A DNA stretch of 49,491 nucleotides from a virus. Made by a program: the position numbers and the translations under genes. Of this stretch, positions 1 through 8,205 are shown in pieces (position 1 is the first letter of the stretch; each line of letters starts with the position of its first letter). The notes under the pieces are model-generated. The model had not been told where the DNA came from, made no database searches, and saw only the letters and a program-made list of their open reading frames with translations. The stretch spans positions 1-49,491 of IMG/VR virus record IMGVR_UViG_3300010375_000023; one strand, written 5' to 3'.

Positions 1-165
1 CGCTGGGACCGAAAGGTCGTACCAAGTCAATCCCGTCGAAAGGGTAACACCCTTCGCCAGTTGTCTGCCTTGTCGATCCGTAGGGCTCCCGAGGGATCCC
101 TTCATCATATCGAGGGTCTGCTGTGTTACCGACAGACCTCCGAAGTTGTTCTGCGAGCCACTCAT
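1..165 (-). CDS. N-terminus of probable major capsid protein (partial)
   Basis: An open frame begins with ATG at 165 and runs off the left window edge in frame after 55 codons. It starts MSGSQNNFGGLSVTQQTLDM, a soluble hydrophilic start with no signal peptide. It lies directly downstream of the protease-scaffold gene in the leftward head operon, which is where HK97-type phages usually place the major capsid protein. The ribosome site is weak (AACAGGATAAAG upstream). The identity rests on gene order; another head protein is possible. Confidence 0.6.
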   Translation of the reverse strand, partial: MSGSQNNFGGLSVTQQTLDMMKGSLGSPTDRQGRQLAKGVTLSTGLTWYDLSVPA

Positions 166-258
166 GGTGCTTTATCCTGTTGAGTTACGTGTTGCGTGTT
201 GCGCGTGATCTGTTAGCTTAGAGCCCGTCGGAACCGTCTCCGGAACCCGTAACCCCTA

Positions 259-2388
259 TCAGTCGACTTGAAGTACCGGATTGGCGAGGGAGAGCTTGAT
301 CATCTCCCTTGCCTGTTGATCTGGATCCATCTTGGAGAGATACTCCTGGAAGGCTGCTACAACCTCCTCATCGGACTTGTGAACAGTCCCTCCACCACCT
401 GTCTTGGAGTCCTGCTCCTTCGTGAGGACTCTGAAGACGCCTTTCGGAGGCTCAGGCTGGGCTGCCAGCTTCTCGACCCTCTCAAGCAAGGTGTTCACAG
501 TAGAGGTCATCTTGCCCAGCTGGAACTCCAGACCATTCGACTTGGCAAGGAGCTTTGCCACTGCAGGAGGCAACTCTGAGTTATCCAGTCTCAGATCTGC
601 ATCGCCCAGACCCATCAGGCTCTTGTTGAGGGAGCTCGAGAGATCCAGCTTGGCTGAGCTGCAAGATGCTCCAAGAGCTCCCATGTGATCATGGACTGTC
701 TTCACTCTCGCACGATCTGCCTGGGCAAGCTTGTCCATCGATCCATCCGAGCAAGCCTCGCCATCGGTCATAGCAGAGATGTGATCGTGGGCACTCTGCA
801 GGTGCATCATAGCTTCGCCACTCATCTTCGCACCCACCTTATTGAGCACCTCCGCAAGTCCTGCATGTACTCCTTCTACCTCAAGGAGCGACTTACGGAG
901 GTCTGACCGCATCACCCCAGCTGCGTTGGCGATGACAGCGATTCGAGTATCCCCTGACACTTGAACATCAGTGCCTGACATGATCTCGGAGACTTCCTCC
1001 TTGACCATATCCAACAGGAATGCGCACAGAGCATCACAAGCCTTCTGCACGCCTTCAGGAAGCTTCGAGTTCGTATCGCCTTCCAGAGACTGCTCCACAA
1101 GGATGTTCTGGCGGATGTACTTCAGCTCACTGACAATCGATGCCACTCGACCTACATCGTAGAGGTCCTTATGGAGCTTCTCAGCCAGCTCCTCCTCTTC
1201 CTCTGCAGGAGTCTTCTTCTTCGAGGGGTTTGGCGTATCCTTCTTGTCAGCAGACTTCGAATCCTTTTCGTCCGCGCCCTTCGAGTCCTTCGAGTCTGCT
1301 CCAAATGGAGGAGCTTTCTTCCCGCCGAAGGGCTCTTTGCCATCTCCAGCCTTCTCAAGGCTCTCAGGGTCTTCCGGAGTACCACCAAGTAGGGTGTCCA
1401 GCTTCCCGAGAGCGTCCTGCAGAGGTCCGATGTGGGCCTTCACAGCGACGTTTGTGTCCAGCTCCTGATTGTGCTTGACAGCATCGGCCTTCTTTGCGAA
1501 GGTAGTACCATCCTTCGACTTCCAGACCTGCTCAAGCTCGGGGACTTCTTCGCCCCCAGCTTTCTCAACGTTGTCAGTCTTGCCCATCTGGTGGGTGCGA
1601 GTGTCACCTGAATGGCCTGCTGCTCCGCTCTTGTCGCCGGCCTCATTGTCCTTGTTGTCATGGCCAGGATCTACTTTTGGAGTAGTCTTCTCCTTATCCT
1701 GCTCCGCGTTGATCTTGTCCTTGGAGTCGCCAGCTCCATCGGTCTTCTGCTTGGTGGAGTCGACAGCATTACCTGTTTCGTCTGAGTGCTCAGGAGCCTT
1801 CGGCTCTCCAGCACGCTTCTCGATCGTGTTTGGGGTCGGAGCCTCTGTCAGAGGTGGCGGAGGTTCCTCAGGAAGGCCAACCGACGTAAAGGGGCGATCC
1901 TCAGGTTGAGCGCCCTCAGCCTTAACAAACTGAAAGGTAGCTCCTGAAACACAGGGCAGATCGACCAGGGAGACTTCACTCGGGATAGCTGTATACCGAA
2001 TCAAAGAGGGGTTCTTGGGATCGATCCAGCGCTTGCCGTAGCGACCTCCTACTGAGAAGCCCGTGTACGTACCTGCTTCGACTTTCGCCCACTCCTCATT
2101 GTCAGTGACCCATGCCACTGCTGACATCTTGCGGGAGGCGTCATCGAACTCGATGGGCTGATTGAAATGCCCAGCAGCGATTGCCTTATGCATCGCACGG
2201 ACGTTGCCGTAGTTCTTGCCTCCGGACGTACCGTACAGCTCATTCGACCACTTCTCGAAGTTGGGCTTCGAGGTGTCATAGTCCATAATCTCACCGGATC
2301 GGTCTCCCGCCTCCTCGGTGAAGGTCCCGTAGACCAGCCGATGGGCTGCATCTACCTTCTCGATGGGCAGGAAGATCCTCAGTGACAT
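259..2388 (-). CDS. Capsid maturation protease fused to scaffold-like domain
   Basis: This 709-residue protein has an N-terminal domain (about 1-155) resembling the XkdF/HK97-type prohead serine proteases. A candidate catalytic His lies at about 67 (AMHKAI) and a Ser at about 112 in YTGFSVGG. A long linker rich in Lys, Asp, Glu, Gly and Pro (about 160-410) follows, then a mostly helical C-terminal region (about 410-709). Protease-scaffold fusions assemble the procapsid and then digest themselves. Genes on either side (portal upstream, probable capsid protein downstream) fit this role. The start is preceded by a purine-rich GGAGAAGTAGGAG run. The linker is unusually long. The protease call is by motif and context; the scaffold call is inference. 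Confidence 0.78.
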   Translation of the reverse strand: MSLRIFLPIEKVDAAHRLVYGTFTEEAGDRSGEIMDYDTSKPNFEKWSNELYGTSGGKNYGNVRAMHKAIAAGHFNQPIEFDDASRKMSAVAWVTDNEEWAKVEAGTYTGFSVGGRYGKRWIDPKNPSLIRYTAIPSEVSLVDLPCVSGATFQFVKAEGAQPEDRPFTSVGLPEEPPPPLTEAPTPNTIEKRAGEPKAPEHSDETGNAVDSTKQKTDGAGDSKDKINAEQDKEKTTPKVDPGHDNKDNEAGDKSGAAGHSGDTRTHQMGKTDNVEKAGGEEVPELEQVWKSKDGTTFAKKADAVKHNQELDTNVAVKAHIGPLQDALGKLDTLLGGTPEDPESLEKAGDGKEPFGGKKAPPFGADSKDSKGADEKDSKSADKKDTPNPSKKKTPAEEEEELAEKLHKDLYDVGRVASIVSELKYIRQNILVEQSLEGDTNSKLPEGVQKACDALCAFLLDMVKEEVSEIMSGTDVQVSGDTRIAVIANAAGVMRSDLRKSLLEVEGVHAGLAEVLNKVGAKMSGEAMMHLQSAHDHISAMTDGEACSDGSMDKLAQADRARVKTVHDHMGALGASCSSAKLDLSSSLNKSLMGLGDADLRLDNSELPPAVAKLLAKSNGLEFQLGKMTSTVNTLLERVEKLAAQPEPPKGVFRVLTKEQDSKTGGGGTVHKSDEEVVAAFQEYLSKMDPDQQAREMIKLSLANPVLQVD

Positions 2389-2395
2389 CTCCTAC

Positions 2396-2452
2396 TTCTC
2401 CTTACTCTTACTCTTACTCTACTCTACTCTACTTCGACTTTACTCTTACCTA
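2396..2452. repeat. Short tandem repeats upstream of protease gene
   Basis: Plus-strand reading shows repeated TTACTC units followed by TCTAC units in the gap upstream of the protease start. On the minus (coding) strand this is GAGTAAGAGTAAGGAG, so the repeat also supplies purine-rich ribosome-binding sequence. The rest of the 2389-2543 gap holds no recognisable gene. Confidence 0.7.
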
Positions 2453-2543
2453 CCCTAATCGTCCCCGAACAGGATAGGCAAGAGCTTGAGCCGTTCACGC
2501 GTTAGAGCCGCATTCGTGCCCCATCCGCGTTCGTTTAACGACG

Positions 2544-2876
2544 TTACGCCGCTGGAACTGCCTGCGGAACGTCGGTGACGTTGACTTCATCCAGAGCCAC
2601 TGACGTCGCAGCGACATCGTCGACCACGTCCATGATCTCGGTGAAGGCTGCCAGAGGGCCATTGTCGTCGACGGTGATCGAGACATCGGCAGCGGCCCGT
2701 ACGAGAGCATTCACCACCACGGTGTTGTCAACGATAACGGCCTGAATGGATGCCGGATCGCTAGAGACTGCCGTGTAGACTACACCTGCAGGTGCCGGCA
2801 CGACATCGCCTGCAGCATCCTTGCTGATGATCGGGAAGGTACGAACAACGTTGTTTGGGAGTTTGTAGAGAGCCAT
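2544..2876 (-). CDS. Small head-associated protein, possibly Ig-like decoration
   Basis: The start at 2876 gives 110 residues beginning MALYKLPNNVVRTF and has AAGGAG nine bases upstream; a longer frame opening at 2906 lacks such a site. The protein alternates short hydrophobic stretches with polar turns (for example VVYTAVSSDPASIQAVI, VSITVDDNG), a pattern typical of beta-sandwich folds. It sits between portal and protease genes with other head genes. No family is recognised. A head decoration or stabilising protein is a guess from position and composition. Confidence 0.72.
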   Translation of the reverse strand: MALYKLPNNVVRTFPIISKDAAGDVVPAPAGVVYTAVSSDPASIQAVIVDNTVVVNALVRAAADVSITVDDNGPLAAFTEIMDVVDDVAATSVALDEVNVTDVPQAVPAA

Positions 2877-2917
2877 TACTGTAGTCTCCTTGTTGAATCC
2901 GTTCACACGTGCGAATT

Positions 2918-2943
2918 TAGGCTAGGCTAGGCTAGGCTAGGCT
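2918..2943. repeat. TAGGC pentanucleotide repeat
   Basis: Five perfect TAGGC units lie between two head genes and run into the stop codon of the next gene (TAG, minus strand, 2944-2942). Slippage here would change the distance between the genes and could move the stop. Confidence 0.85.
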
Positions 2944-3214
2944 ACCTTGTTGGGCGTGGCTGGAACTTATCCGTAGCATGGTCCATATCCAACGCTACAG
3001 AGATCGGCACCTTCTCATTCTGAGCGGCTACAATCGCTGCCGCGTTAGCTGCCGCCCAGACTGCCATGTTAGGCGCGAATACGAAGTACTTATCCCCTCG
3101 ATCGTCTACGATCTGTACCAGCCATCCGCCTGCCTCAGCCATGTCGATAAGGCGTATCCTAGGCGCTCTAGCATGAGGATAGAACTCACGATCGTTCTTA
3201 CCAAAGGTTGACAT
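2942..3214 (-). CDS. Small unknown head-operon protein
   Basis: The ATG at 3214 gives 90 residues starting MSTFGKNDREFYPHARAP. An upstream TTG at 3271, overlapping the previous stop (TTGA), would add 19 residues. Those include a duplicated L-R-G-L-L-Y string that looks like translated repeat DNA, so I prefer the ATG, which has AGAGGA upstream. The protein has a mixed beta start (PRIRLIDMAEAGGWLVQIV) and an Ala-rich helix (MAVWAAANAAAIVAAQ). No family is recognised. The stop codon is supplied by the adjacent TAGGC repeat. Confidence 0.6.
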   Translation of the reverse strand: MSTFGKNDREFYPHARAPRIRLIDMAEAGGWLVQIVDDRGDKYFVFAPNMAVWAAANAAAIVAAQNEKVPISVALDMDHATDKFQPRPTR

Positions 3215-3267
3215 GCTGTATAGGAGTCCTCTCAGTCCGTAGAGCAGCCCTCTTAGTCTATCCAGTA

Positions 3268-3825
3268 TCAACCTTCAGACCAGTAGATGTCACCGTACAC
3301 GAAGACATCCGCAGTTGCAGGAGCTCCCTGAGCTGTCGTGAGATTCAGGAAGAGTGATGCGACAGATTCCTGCTCCCATACGGTGACTCCTGGAGTTGCG
3401 ACCAAGGTCAGATCCAACGCTCTCGCAGCAGCAGTCAGGGTAGAGTAGACCTGCGTACTCGCCACTAAGGCCGTACCTCCCTTTGAAGCTGCGGTGTACA
3501 CTCCACCGGCAGCGGTGGTCAGAGAGGTGCTGGCATTCTTCACCGTGATCTTACTGACTCGGAAGGATGCCCCGATCGGGAGAGCCAACGGGATGATGTT
3601 ATCCGTCGTCACGTTCATATCGGCGCCAATCAGGCATCCGAGATGGTTCGGGACGAATGGAATGCACCCCATGTGTAGCAGATCAGACAGGTCAGGAGCA
3701 GAGATAGCGCTGGCCAGAGAGGTGATAACTCCTGACGAGTCAGAGCGGAAGGTAGTCCCAGAAGCAGTCTCATACTGCTGACCACTATCAGGAGCCAGAA
3801 GGTAGACCTTACGAGCTAGAGCCAT
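3268..3825 (-). CDS. Structural protein of head operon, unknown family
   Basis: This 185-residue protein begins MALARKVYLLAPDSGQQYET. It is rich in Ser, Thr, Ala and Val with many short beta-like stretches. Residues 90-140 share the theme VYTAASKGGTALVASTQVYS with the VVYTAVSSDPAS region of the small protein at 2544-2876. This suggests a related beta fold, but it may be convergence. The gene is 7 bp downstream of the portal gene. No cysteine cluster, signal peptide or catalytic motif is seen. A head decoration or fibre-like protein is plausible; the function is unknown. Confidence 0.72.
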   Translation of the reverse strand: MALARKVYLLAPDSGQQYETASGTTFRSDSSGVITSLASAISAPDLSDLLHMGCIPFVPNHLGCLIGADMNVTTDNIIPLALPIGASFRVSKITVKNASTSLTTAAGGVYTAASKGGTALVASTQVYSTLTAAARALDLTLVATPGVTVWEQESVASLFLNLTTAQGAPATADVFVYGDIYWSEG

Positions 3826-3832
3826 CTTTCAA

Positions 3833-5482
3833 TCACTCCTGTTTGGTTGCTGATGTAGCATTTGGTGCATTTGGTGCATTCGGAGGCTTCACTGCATGAG
3901 TGCCTCCGTCATCCCCTGTCTTTGTCCCCTGGGTCGCATTCGCTCCGGGCGATCCGCTCGATGCTAAGGCAGCAGCGGCGTTAGGACCAGTAAGAGCCCC
4001 AAGAGGAACATAACCACTAGAAGTAGCAAGCATAGGGTCAGCAGCAGGACCACCAAATGGTAGCCATCCACGCTCCTGACGGACCTCATCAATTGGGCGG
4101 ATACCCTGCTTAGTGTATCCCGTATCGATCTCCATCTGGGTCTTAGGATCAGTTTCACGATCCTCCAGGAATACGAACTCTAAGTCCGGACGCTTGAAGT
4201 CATACCGAATGACTCTGTCAATTGTAGACTTCCACCACTTCAGCCTGGGAAGGAGACCGTCTTCAAGTGCTCGAGATCTGGAGGCTCCGGCAGTAGCCCG
4301 ATTCATCTGGTGGATAAAGGGCTCCGGTGACACTCCTAGGACGAAGCAGATTACTCGTGCCAGCCACTCATCATAGTCGTCCTTGAGTGGTGGCTCCTTC
4401 GTCTCCACGTACTTGAACTGGCCAGGCATGAATCTGGTCTTACGCCTAGCTGCGAGGTTGCCCTCCATCATGCTGTCGAACCAAGCCTGGAAGTCTTTGA
4501 TATTCTGCAGGTTCCACGTATCGGGAAGCCCTACAAACGCGTCTGGATTGGTCCCAGACAGGTAGTACTCCAACTGATAGATGGCCCTACGAATGGCTGT
4601 GTTCACTGTGATGACGACTTGCTCTACGCTAGACAACCCATAGACTCTATTGGTCATCTGGTTGCGAGGCAAGTACATCAACTCGTCAGCAGTGTAGTCC
4701 GCAGCAGGAACTCCATGAAGGATCTGCTGGAAGCAAGGATCTCCAGGATTCGAAGGCTTCCTACCGTCAGCACCTAGCAATGGGAAGATCGTGGCTCCGT
4801 CCATCACCTCTAAGGAATAGAGATCACCTCCCCTTGTACGACGCTTCCAGATAGTAGCTGCGTCAATGACGAACATGTCCTCATTGAGCATCCTACTCCA
4901 CTGATCCCAGCTGTTGTCTCTGTCAGGATAGGAAAGGAAGTCAGTGATCTTGCGGATCGCATCCTTGGTAGCAGGATCCAGATCTTTTGTAGGCTTTACA
5001 TCCTTACGGTCTACCGTAGGCTTTGAGTTGCCTGTAGGAAGTCCTGTAGGAGCTTCCACCGAACCATCTGATGTCAGCTTGACTACGGAGGCTCCTCCTG
5101 AAGACCCAATCTCAGGCTTGGGTCGAATGACCCAATCCAGAGCTGCTATCTGATCCTTACAGGCCTCTAGGACGCCTCGAAGGATGTCGCAGCTCGAACT
5201 CAGAGCCCTCAGATCCGCGAAGGAGATTACGGATTCGCTACGTGGTGTGTAGCTAAGATTCCTACCTGTGGGATAGTCGTACCGCCTTCCCTTTACGCCT
5301 GCATCGGGTGACGGATCTGCAAAGGGCTCGAGAGGCTGGAAGGGTCCAAACCAAGTGGTAGGAGTGACACCCGTGATCGCATACCTTACAGCACTTGAGA
5401 CCCTTTGAGCAAAGTTCGGCACTACAGGGACTATCTGTCCTCCGACTCTCGCTCCGTTAGGTCCTATAGGCAGCGAAGGCAT
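3833..5482 (-). CDS. Portal protein
   Basis: The protein (549 residues) fits HK97-type portals, the dodecameric ring through which DNA enters the capsid and to which TerL docks. Visible features are the early segment ILRGVLEACKDQIAALDWVI (about 95-115), a central region with EVMDGATIFPLLG and ADELMYLPRNQMTNRVYGLSS, and the helical clip/stem part with FQAWFDSMMEGN and WLARVICFVLGVSPEPF. Portals commonly show the string VSPEPF or similar before the stem. The C-terminus is low complexity, with a repeated N-A-P triplet encoded by a short tandem repeat near 3860-3890. It lies immediately downstream of TerL and one small gene. Confidence 0.9.
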   Translation of the reverse strand: MPSLPIGPNGARVGGQIVPVVPNFAQRVSSAVRYAITGVTPTTWFGPFQPLEPFADPSPDAGVKGRRYDYPTGRNLSYTPRSESVISFADLRALSSSCDILRGVLEACKDQIAALDWVIRPKPEIGSSGGASVVKLTSDGSVEAPTGLPTGNSKPTVDRKDVKPTKDLDPATKDAIRKITDFLSYPDRDNSWDQWSRMLNEDMFVIDAATIWKRRTRGGDLYSLEVMDGATIFPLLGADGRKPSNPGDPCFQQILHGVPAADYTADELMYLPRNQMTNRVYGLSSVEQVVITVNTAIRRAIYQLEYYLSGTNPDAFVGLPDTWNLQNIKDFQAWFDSMMEGNLAARRKTRFMPGQFKYVETKEPPLKDDYDEWLARVICFVLGVSPEPFIHQMNRATAGASRSRALEDGLLPRLKWWKSTIDRVIRYDFKRPDLEFVFLEDRETDPKTQMEIDTGYTKQGIRPIDEVRQERGWLPFGGPAADPMLATSSGYVPLGALTGPNAAAALASSGSPGANATQGTKTGDDGGTHAVKPPNAPNAPNATSATKQE

Positions 5483-5485
5483 CTT

Positions 5486-5728
5486 CTAATGCACCTCATT
5501 CAGGTTCACTGTGAAGTCTCCTTCAGGAGACACACAGAACTTGTCCCAAGCCTCCTGGAATACTGCCAGCTCATCAAGAGTAGCACTGCGCATCTCTAAC
5601 AGAGGCTTCCTCATGACTTTCCAGCAGTCTACAGCACTCTCTTTCCCTGCTACAGCCCCATCCACTATAGTCGCAAGGGTCTTCAGATACTTCCGTGCGC
5701 CCTCTTCGTCTGTCATTTTGAGGTTCAT
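5486..5728 (-). CDS. Small protein between TerL and portal genes
   Basis: The gene encodes 80 residues beginning MNLKMTDEEGARKYLKTLAT, with a mostly helical, acidic pattern. Its ATG overlaps the terminase stop (ATGA), which suggests translational coupling. An internal ATG four codons on is an alternative start. It ends 3 bp before the portal start. No family is recognised. Position suggests a packaging or connector accessory protein, but nothing in the sequence proves this. Confidence 0.68.
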   Translation of the reverse strand: MNLKMTDEEGARKYLKTLATIVDGAVAGKESAVDCWKVMRKPLLEMRSATLDELAVFQEAWDKFCVSPEGDFTVNLNEVH

Positions 5729-7641
5729 CTGCGAGCCCCTTCTACAGAGCTGATAGCATCAAGGGCCCGTCTCGACTCTTCACGATAATACGCCAGAAAT
5801 CCTTGACCAGGAATACTAGGCTGCGCGAACGCATTAACAATAGCATCCCCCTTGTCTGGGGATCTCCCAAGGCGCTCCTTGACCTTCGCCTTATCTTCGA
5901 CCTGAATCCCTCTGGGGGTAAGTCTCCACCTAGGTGCTGCCAGATCAGCAGCCAGGTCAGAATCCAAGGGAATAGCCATATTGAGACCCAGAGCAGGATC
6001 AAGAGCTTCACGTAGGACCCAAAGCCACTCAGATCTGGCATTGGCAAACTCCAATGTACCGCTTCTGTCACGCCCAACTGAGGCGTTAGCGCCGTTCATC
6101 GGGACCACATCCATCCCGCGCATCCTACCAACGTCGACTGGGGAGCTTCCCACTCCTACGACGTCGATCTTACACTTCCACTCCTTGTAGCCCAGCTCAA
6201 TGAGCTTGTCAACCACAGAAGGTCCATCAGGAGTTTGAGCTCCTGGGATCAGCTTGAGGGCTGCGAACCACGCACCTATCCTCTCGCTCACGACTGTCTT
6301 ATCTCTGCCACCTCGAGAGACGTCGACACCTACTTCCTTACTGCCAGGAAGATTCAGATTGAGGAGGAGAGCAGCAGCGTCTCGATTGAGCTGCCGCTGC
6401 TCTGGAGTGAGGAGTGCACTTGTGTCTACTCCTAGTCCACCCGCTCCATATTGATGAGAGAACGGATTTTCCGATGATGGGGGCTGCGACGACAGTGAAT
6501 CGAGCGAAGGCGCTCCTTCCGGCATTTTTGACGCAGTGTGGTAACCCCCAAATCCCTGAATGAGCTTATCGAAGGGATCGAGCTCCTTTTCAGCAATTGC
6601 AGGCATAATCGCCGTGGGATCTCCGTTTATCGGGGCCTCAGTTGTGTTTTTGGCCTCAGCTTGGGCTTTACGGACAGTAGCGAGCTTGACTAGGTACTCC
6701 TCATAGGTAGGAGCCCACCTAGCTTGAGCTGCATAGATCCACGCCGTAGGGATGACTTGCCACTTATCGTCATCCTCGCCTACACCAAAGTCCCCTTGTA
6801 GCATCCGACTGCGCAATGGCTCTGGGAGAGCCTGCAAGACGCTCAGATAACCTGAATCCAAGAGGAAGGGATTGTCTTGGATCCGTGCCCTAATGAACGT
6901 GCGACTCCGCGGCCGGACCGCAGTCTCCTGCCCATTGATGAGCATGTAGACAGGCTCGCTAGATGAGACCTCTTGATCCTCACCTTCAGAGTTGGTAATG
7001 AACCAACGGAGCTCTCCTGGCTTGGCAGGATTCGGATGGTTGGGATCCAACCAGGGAGCCCAGTAGTCTGTGACCCATTGACCCTCAGCAGTTGTAGGAG
7101 GATTACCTGCTGCTACTACACGAGAGCGGTAGTACTCCCCAGTCTGAGGATTGATCTTGGTGGTACGATTCCACCCCTTGAGGAACATGAACTGCTTCTT
7201 GGTAAAGTGGGTGATCTCATCAAAGGCCTTCAGATCATGCGGGCGCCCTTGATACTTCTGCTCATCACCGTCGTACTGGCAGGCTCCTAGCTCGATTCGC
7301 CTTCCGTCTTCAACACGCCATACGAGATCAGCCCCATTGTATTTGGCAATGTCTGCGAAGAGCTCCTGACCTCTATCACGGATCCCCTTGAGCTGCTGGA
7401 ACTCACGCCGGAAGATGATGCTCCTCCAGTGCTGTTGGAGAGCAGTTCCTAGGAGGAGATCCGTCTTACCACCTCCTGCAGCACCACCGTAAAAGAGCTC
7501 GTCGGCATCACAGTTATATGCCTCAGTCTGTGGGCCAAACAACGGCGACCAGACAGGGATATCGACATCGGCAAGCAGAGCGTCAAGCTCCGCCAGCTCG
7601 TTCGGTGTCAGATATTCCAGCAAGGTCTCAAGCTGGTCCAT
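5725..7641 (-). CDS. terL: Terminase large subunit
   Basis: This is the DNA-packaging motor and headful or site-specific nuclease. The 638 residues show a Walker A loop YGGAAGGGKTD (about 51-61), a Walker B AFDE (about 139-142), and a C-terminal RNase H-like nuclease. The nuclease starts with GVDVSRGGRDKT, has GVGSSPVDVGRMRG in the middle, and an acidic GDAIVNAFAQP near the end, which fits the metal-binding triad. A low-complexity insert of about 80 residues (roughly 345-415) separates ATPase and nuclease and is longer than usual. It starts 10 bp after a tiny membrane-protein gene and feeds the portal in the virion. Confidence 0.95.
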   Translation of the reverse strand: MDQLETLLEYLTPNELAELDALLADVDIPVWSPLFGPQTEAYNCDADELFYGGAAGGGKTDLLLGTALQQHWRSIIFRREFQQLKGIRDRGQELFADIAKYNGADLVWRVEDGRRIELGACQYDGDEQKYQGRPHDLKAFDEITHFTKKQFMFLKGWNRTTKINPQTGEYYRSRVVAAGNPPTTAEGQWVTDYWAPWLDPNHPNPAKPGELRWFITNSEGEDQEVSSSEPVYMLINGQETAVRPRSRTFIRARIQDNPFLLDSGYLSVLQALPEPLRSRMLQGDFGVGEDDDKWQVIPTAWIYAAQARWAPTYEEYLVKLATVRKAQAEAKNTTEAPINGDPTAIMPAIAEKELDPFDKLIQGFGGYHTASKMPEGAPSLDSLSSQPPSSENPFSHQYGAGGLGVDTSALLTPEQRQLNRDAAALLLNLNLPGSKEVGVDVSRGGRDKTVVSERIGAWFAALKLIPGAQTPDGPSVVDKLIELGYKEWKCKIDVVGVGSSPVDVGRMRGMDVVPMNGANASVGRDRSGTLEFANARSEWLWVLREALDPALGLNMAIPLDSDLAADLAAPRWRLTPRGIQVEDKAKVKERLGRSPDKGDAIVNAFAQPSIPGQGFLAYYREESRRALDAISSVEGARR

Positions 7642-7651
7642 CAGGTGCTAC

Positions 7652-7828
7652 TTATATCCCTCCTCGGAAGACTAGTAACAGTACCACCACAATGACCACC
7701 ACGAAGAGCAGGCCCCCTCCGTATTGGAATTGGTTGGGGCCTCCCCAGTAGCCGCCGTAATGCCCATATCCTCCTCCAAACAGAAGGAGCACAACTACGA
7801 CTATCAGGATGAGGCCTATGAGACTCAT
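7652..7828 (-). CDS. 58-residue membrane protein, DUF3309-like
   Basis: This short frame has two hydrophobic segments (LIGLILIVVVVLLLFGGG and LLFVVVIVVVLLLVF) around a Gly/Tyr-rich turn (GYGHYGGYWGG). That arrangement matches the small DUF3309-type membrane proteins common in Rhizobiales and related bacteria. Its ATG overlaps the stop of the upstream lipoprotein gene (ATGA), so the two are probably co-translated. Two helices and adjacency to a peptidoglycan-binding lipoprotein make a holin-like or envelope role possible. The other holin candidate, at 42847, lies near the endolysin. The function is not proven. Confidence 0.75.
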   Translation of the reverse strand: MSLIGLILIVVVVLLLFGGGYGHYGGYWGGPNQFQYGGGLLFVVVIVVVLLLVFRGGI

Positions 7829-8181
7829 GGATGTACACCCATTGCATCGAGGTTGTCAGCATCCAGCTTGCCTGTGACAGGCAGACTGTGCTGCATCTGA
7901 TACTTCCTCAGAGCAGACTCGGAGGATGGACCCCAGACTCCGTCTGCCTTACCTGCATAGAAGCCTTCGTCAGCCAGCTTCCGCTGTACCTGAACGATGG
8001 TATCGATGCTACGAGAACTGTCCCTCGTCTCAGTTGCAACAGGAGCTGTCGCATTCGGAGCAGGAGGAGCGGCAGCCTTCTGAGGCGCAGAGCTGAACAT
8101 CGAGCACCCAGCAACTGCAAGAACTACAATAGCCAGCGTCAGCGTCATGAACTGTCTGATAACCTTTAAGAGTCCCATCAT
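7825..8181 (-). CDS. Lipoprotein with peptidoglycan-binding domain
   Basis: The 118-residue product starts with a signal peptide ending in a lipobox (LAVAGC, Cys about 26), so it should be lipidated and held in the envelope. A Pro/Ala linker follows. Residues about 58-115 match a PG_binding_1 repeat (VQRKLADEGFYAGKADGVWG, then LRKYQMQHSLPVTGKLD). There is no catalytic domain. In a phage this could act in lysis (a spanin-like tether) or in blocking other phages. It overlaps the next gene by 4 bp. The ribosome site is weak, and the tandem ATG codons leave the exact start open by one residue. Confidence 0.83.
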   Translation of the reverse strand: MMGLLKVIRQFMTLTLAIVVLAVAGCSMFSSAPQKAAAPPAPNATAPVATETRDSSRSIDTIVQVQRKLADEGFYAGKADGVWGPSSESALRKYQMQHSLPVTGKLDADNLDAMGVHP

Positions 8182-8205
8182 TTAATCCAGTTCCACCCAG
8201 TTCAG

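Noticed and set aside
268-1909. Several plus-strand frames opposite the protease-scaffold gene
   Set aside because: They lie antisense to a well-supported gene, lack ribosome sites, and arise from its Lys/Glu-rich codons read in reverse.
7641-7862. 73-codon minus-strand frame overlapping the tiny membrane gene
   Set aside because: It ends at the terminase start but has basic junk composition. The overlapping 58-residue membrane frame starts in an ATGA overlap and has a recognisable pattern.
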